DNA from: an uncultured Pseudomonadota bacterium
Lineage (GTDB): Bacteria > Pseudomonadota > Gammaproteobacteria > Steroidobacterales > Steroidobacteraceae
Assembly: GCA_903885195.1 (NCBI GenBank)
Contig: CAISHQ010000002.1
Location: forward strand, 1-32,175
Length of the DNA: 32,175 bases
Reading direction: 5' to 3'
The position numbers and the translations under genes are program-made. The notes under the pieces are model-generated. The model was not told the origin of the DNA, did not search any database, and was given only the letters and a program-made list of their open reading frames with translations. Positions 31,173-32,175 of the stretch are shown here, in pieces. The first letter of the stretch is position 1, and the number at the start of each line of letters is the position of its first letter.

Positions 31173-32175
31173 GATTACGGGACCTGCGATTTCTTTGTTT
31201 TTTCGCTTTACTGTGCGTCGCAGGGTGTGGGCGCATGACGCCCCCGCAGTTTCATGCGCAGACCAATCCTGAGCGCTTGTCGGACTGGGGCGTGCTGTAT
31301 ACCGACCAAGGCGCGCTACGAGTCGCCGAAGGCGTGCAGGTGTATCGATTGGCGACGCCTCTCTTCAGTGACTACGCCCAGAAGTTACGCACGGTATGGT
31401 TGCCGCCCGGGCAGTCGGCGCGGTACTCGCCATCGTCCGTGTTCGAGTTCCCGGTCGGCACGGTCATCAGCAAGACCTTCTACTACCGGCGTGCCGCCCA
31501 AGATGGTGATCGTGTATCCGAAGCGCCTAATCCAGAGGCGACGAAGCTCGACCTGCGCGATACCCGACTGATCGAGACTCGGCTGCTGGTCAGGCGCGAG
31601 AGTGGGTGGGTGGCGTTGCCCTATGTCTGGAACGAGGACCAGACTGAGGCCCGGTTGACCCGCTCAGGTGCCTCGCTTGCTCTGCGGCGGGTTCGGGATG
31701 ACGGTGGCGAAGAGCCGTTCACCTACATGGTTCCCGACAGCAATCAATGCGCGGGCTGTCACGCGACCAACGTTAAAGCCGGTCAGCTGCAACCGATCGG
31801 GCTCAAGGCGCGCCACCTGCCGGCCGAGCAACTCGGTGCCTGGTCGAGGGCGGGCATATTGCAAGGCATGCCCTTGGCAACCGATCTACCGCGGGCAATC
31901 GACTGGACCGATGAGTCGATCGACGTTGGATCGCGGGCGCGGGCTTATCTCGACATCAACTGCAGTCACTGCCATAACCGCAGCGGTCCAGCCGACACCT
32001 CGGGTTTGGTGCTCGATTTGAGCGCCGAGCCGGACGTGGCGATGGGCGTGTGCAAGCCGCCGGTCGCGGCGGGACAGGGCACGGGTAACCGGCGCTTCGG
32101 GATCGTCCCGGGTCGGCCTGAAGAGTCGATCCTGTTGTATCGCATGGAGTCGACCGACCCGGGAGCCATGATGCC
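31169..32175 (+). CDS. SO2930/HNE_0200-type diheme c-type cytochrome lipoprotein, cut by the window end
   Basis: About 335 residues are visible and the frame is open at the window end. The signal ends in a lipobox, VAGC, with the lipidated Cys at 20. Two heme-c motifs are present: CAGCH at 194-198 (DSNQCAGCHATN) and CSHCH at 265-269 (LDINCSHCHNRSGPA). Between them lies the GLKARHLP segment. The order matches the TIGR03806 family, partner of TIGR03805 beta-helix proteins (from memory). It should carry electrons or act as a small periplasmic oxidase or peroxidase, but no activity is known to me. Its ATG overlaps the beta-helix stop as ATGA (31169-31172), so bchH, the beta-helix gene and this gene form one translationally linked unit. 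Confidence 0.88.
   Translation, partial: MRLRDLRFLCFFALLCVAGCGRMTPPQFHAQTNPERLSDWGVLYTDQGALRVAEGVQVYRLATPLFSDYAQKLRTVWLPPGQSARYSPSSVFEFPVGTVISKTFYYRRAAQDGDRVSEAPNPEATKLDLRDTRLIETRLLVRRESGWVALPYVWNEDQTEARLTRSGASLALRRVRDDGGEEPFTYMVPDSNQCAGCHATNVKAGQLQPIGLKARHLPAEQLGAWSRAGILQGMPLATDLPRAIDWTDESIDVGSRARAYLDINCSHCHNRSGPADTSGLVLDLSAEPDVAMGVCKPPVAAGQGTGNRRFGIVPGRPEESILLYRMESTDPGAMM

Noticed and set aside
1-32175. tRNA genes, CRISPR arrays, insertion sequences, phage or integrase genes
   Set aside because: None was seen by eye: no direct-repeat arrays, transposase motifs or tRNA-like cloverleaf sequences.

Overview
This is a GC-rich, densely packed bacterial chromosome segment with no tRNA, rRNA, insertion sequence, integrase or CRISPR array that I can see. 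Gene content points to an aerobic gammaproteobacterium (inferred, not proven): E. coli-type PntAB, a TonB-dependent B12 receptor, Tat-exported proteins, a proteobacterial Mg-chelatase, and a Shewanella-type beta-helix lipoprotein/diheme cytochrome pair. Many genes overlap by 4 bp (ATGA/GTGA), and GTG starts are common.

Layout. 1-2029: end of a sensor-type membrane protein, an SMR pump, then on the minus strand a DUF454 membrane protein, a cysteine-synthase gene reduced to its two ends, and a GNAT acetyltransferase. 2030-4219: MOSC protein, fumarylpyruvate/fumarylacetoacetate-type hydrolase and zeta-class GST isomerase, the last two fitting the end of gentisate or homogentisate breakdown. 4243-8974: a small unknown protein, an alpha/beta hydrolase with an altered nucleophile, a Tat-exported DUF1838 protein, a carboxymuconolactone-decarboxylase-fold protein, a TlpA-like thioredoxin and an exported amidohydrolase, all on the plus strand and mostly overlapping or nearly touching. 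Their joint role is unknown.

8996-14746 (minus strand): a cobalamin riboswitch, then btuB, cobT, cobS, cobC-like phosphatase and, 33 bp later, a Rieske oxygenase. This looks like a B12-repressed uptake and nucleotide-loop assembly operon with an oxygenase at its end. 14825-17828: nagA, a GlcNAc-kinase-like gene (minus) and murQ, a cell-wall amino-sugar recycling group that feeds GlcN-6-P into metabolism. 17862-21634: pntA, pntB and a GTGA-coupled SDR reductase, ending at a hairpin/T-run terminator.

21669-32175: two divergent operons built around magnesium chelatase. Leftward: bchI, bchD, a class I methyltransferase and a Tat-signal NAD-binding epimerase-like protein. Rightward: bchH, a beta-helix lipoprotein and a diheme cytochrome c (cut by the window end). 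The 65-bp gap between bchI and bchH holds a good promoter overlapped by a TGT-N12-ACA site, the PpsR/CrtJ consensus. No other bacteriochlorophyll, carotenoid or reaction-centre gene is in the window, so this could be the edge of a photosynthesis cluster or a stand-alone chelatase module. The fusion of chelatase genes with export and cytochrome genes is the most unusual arrangement here.
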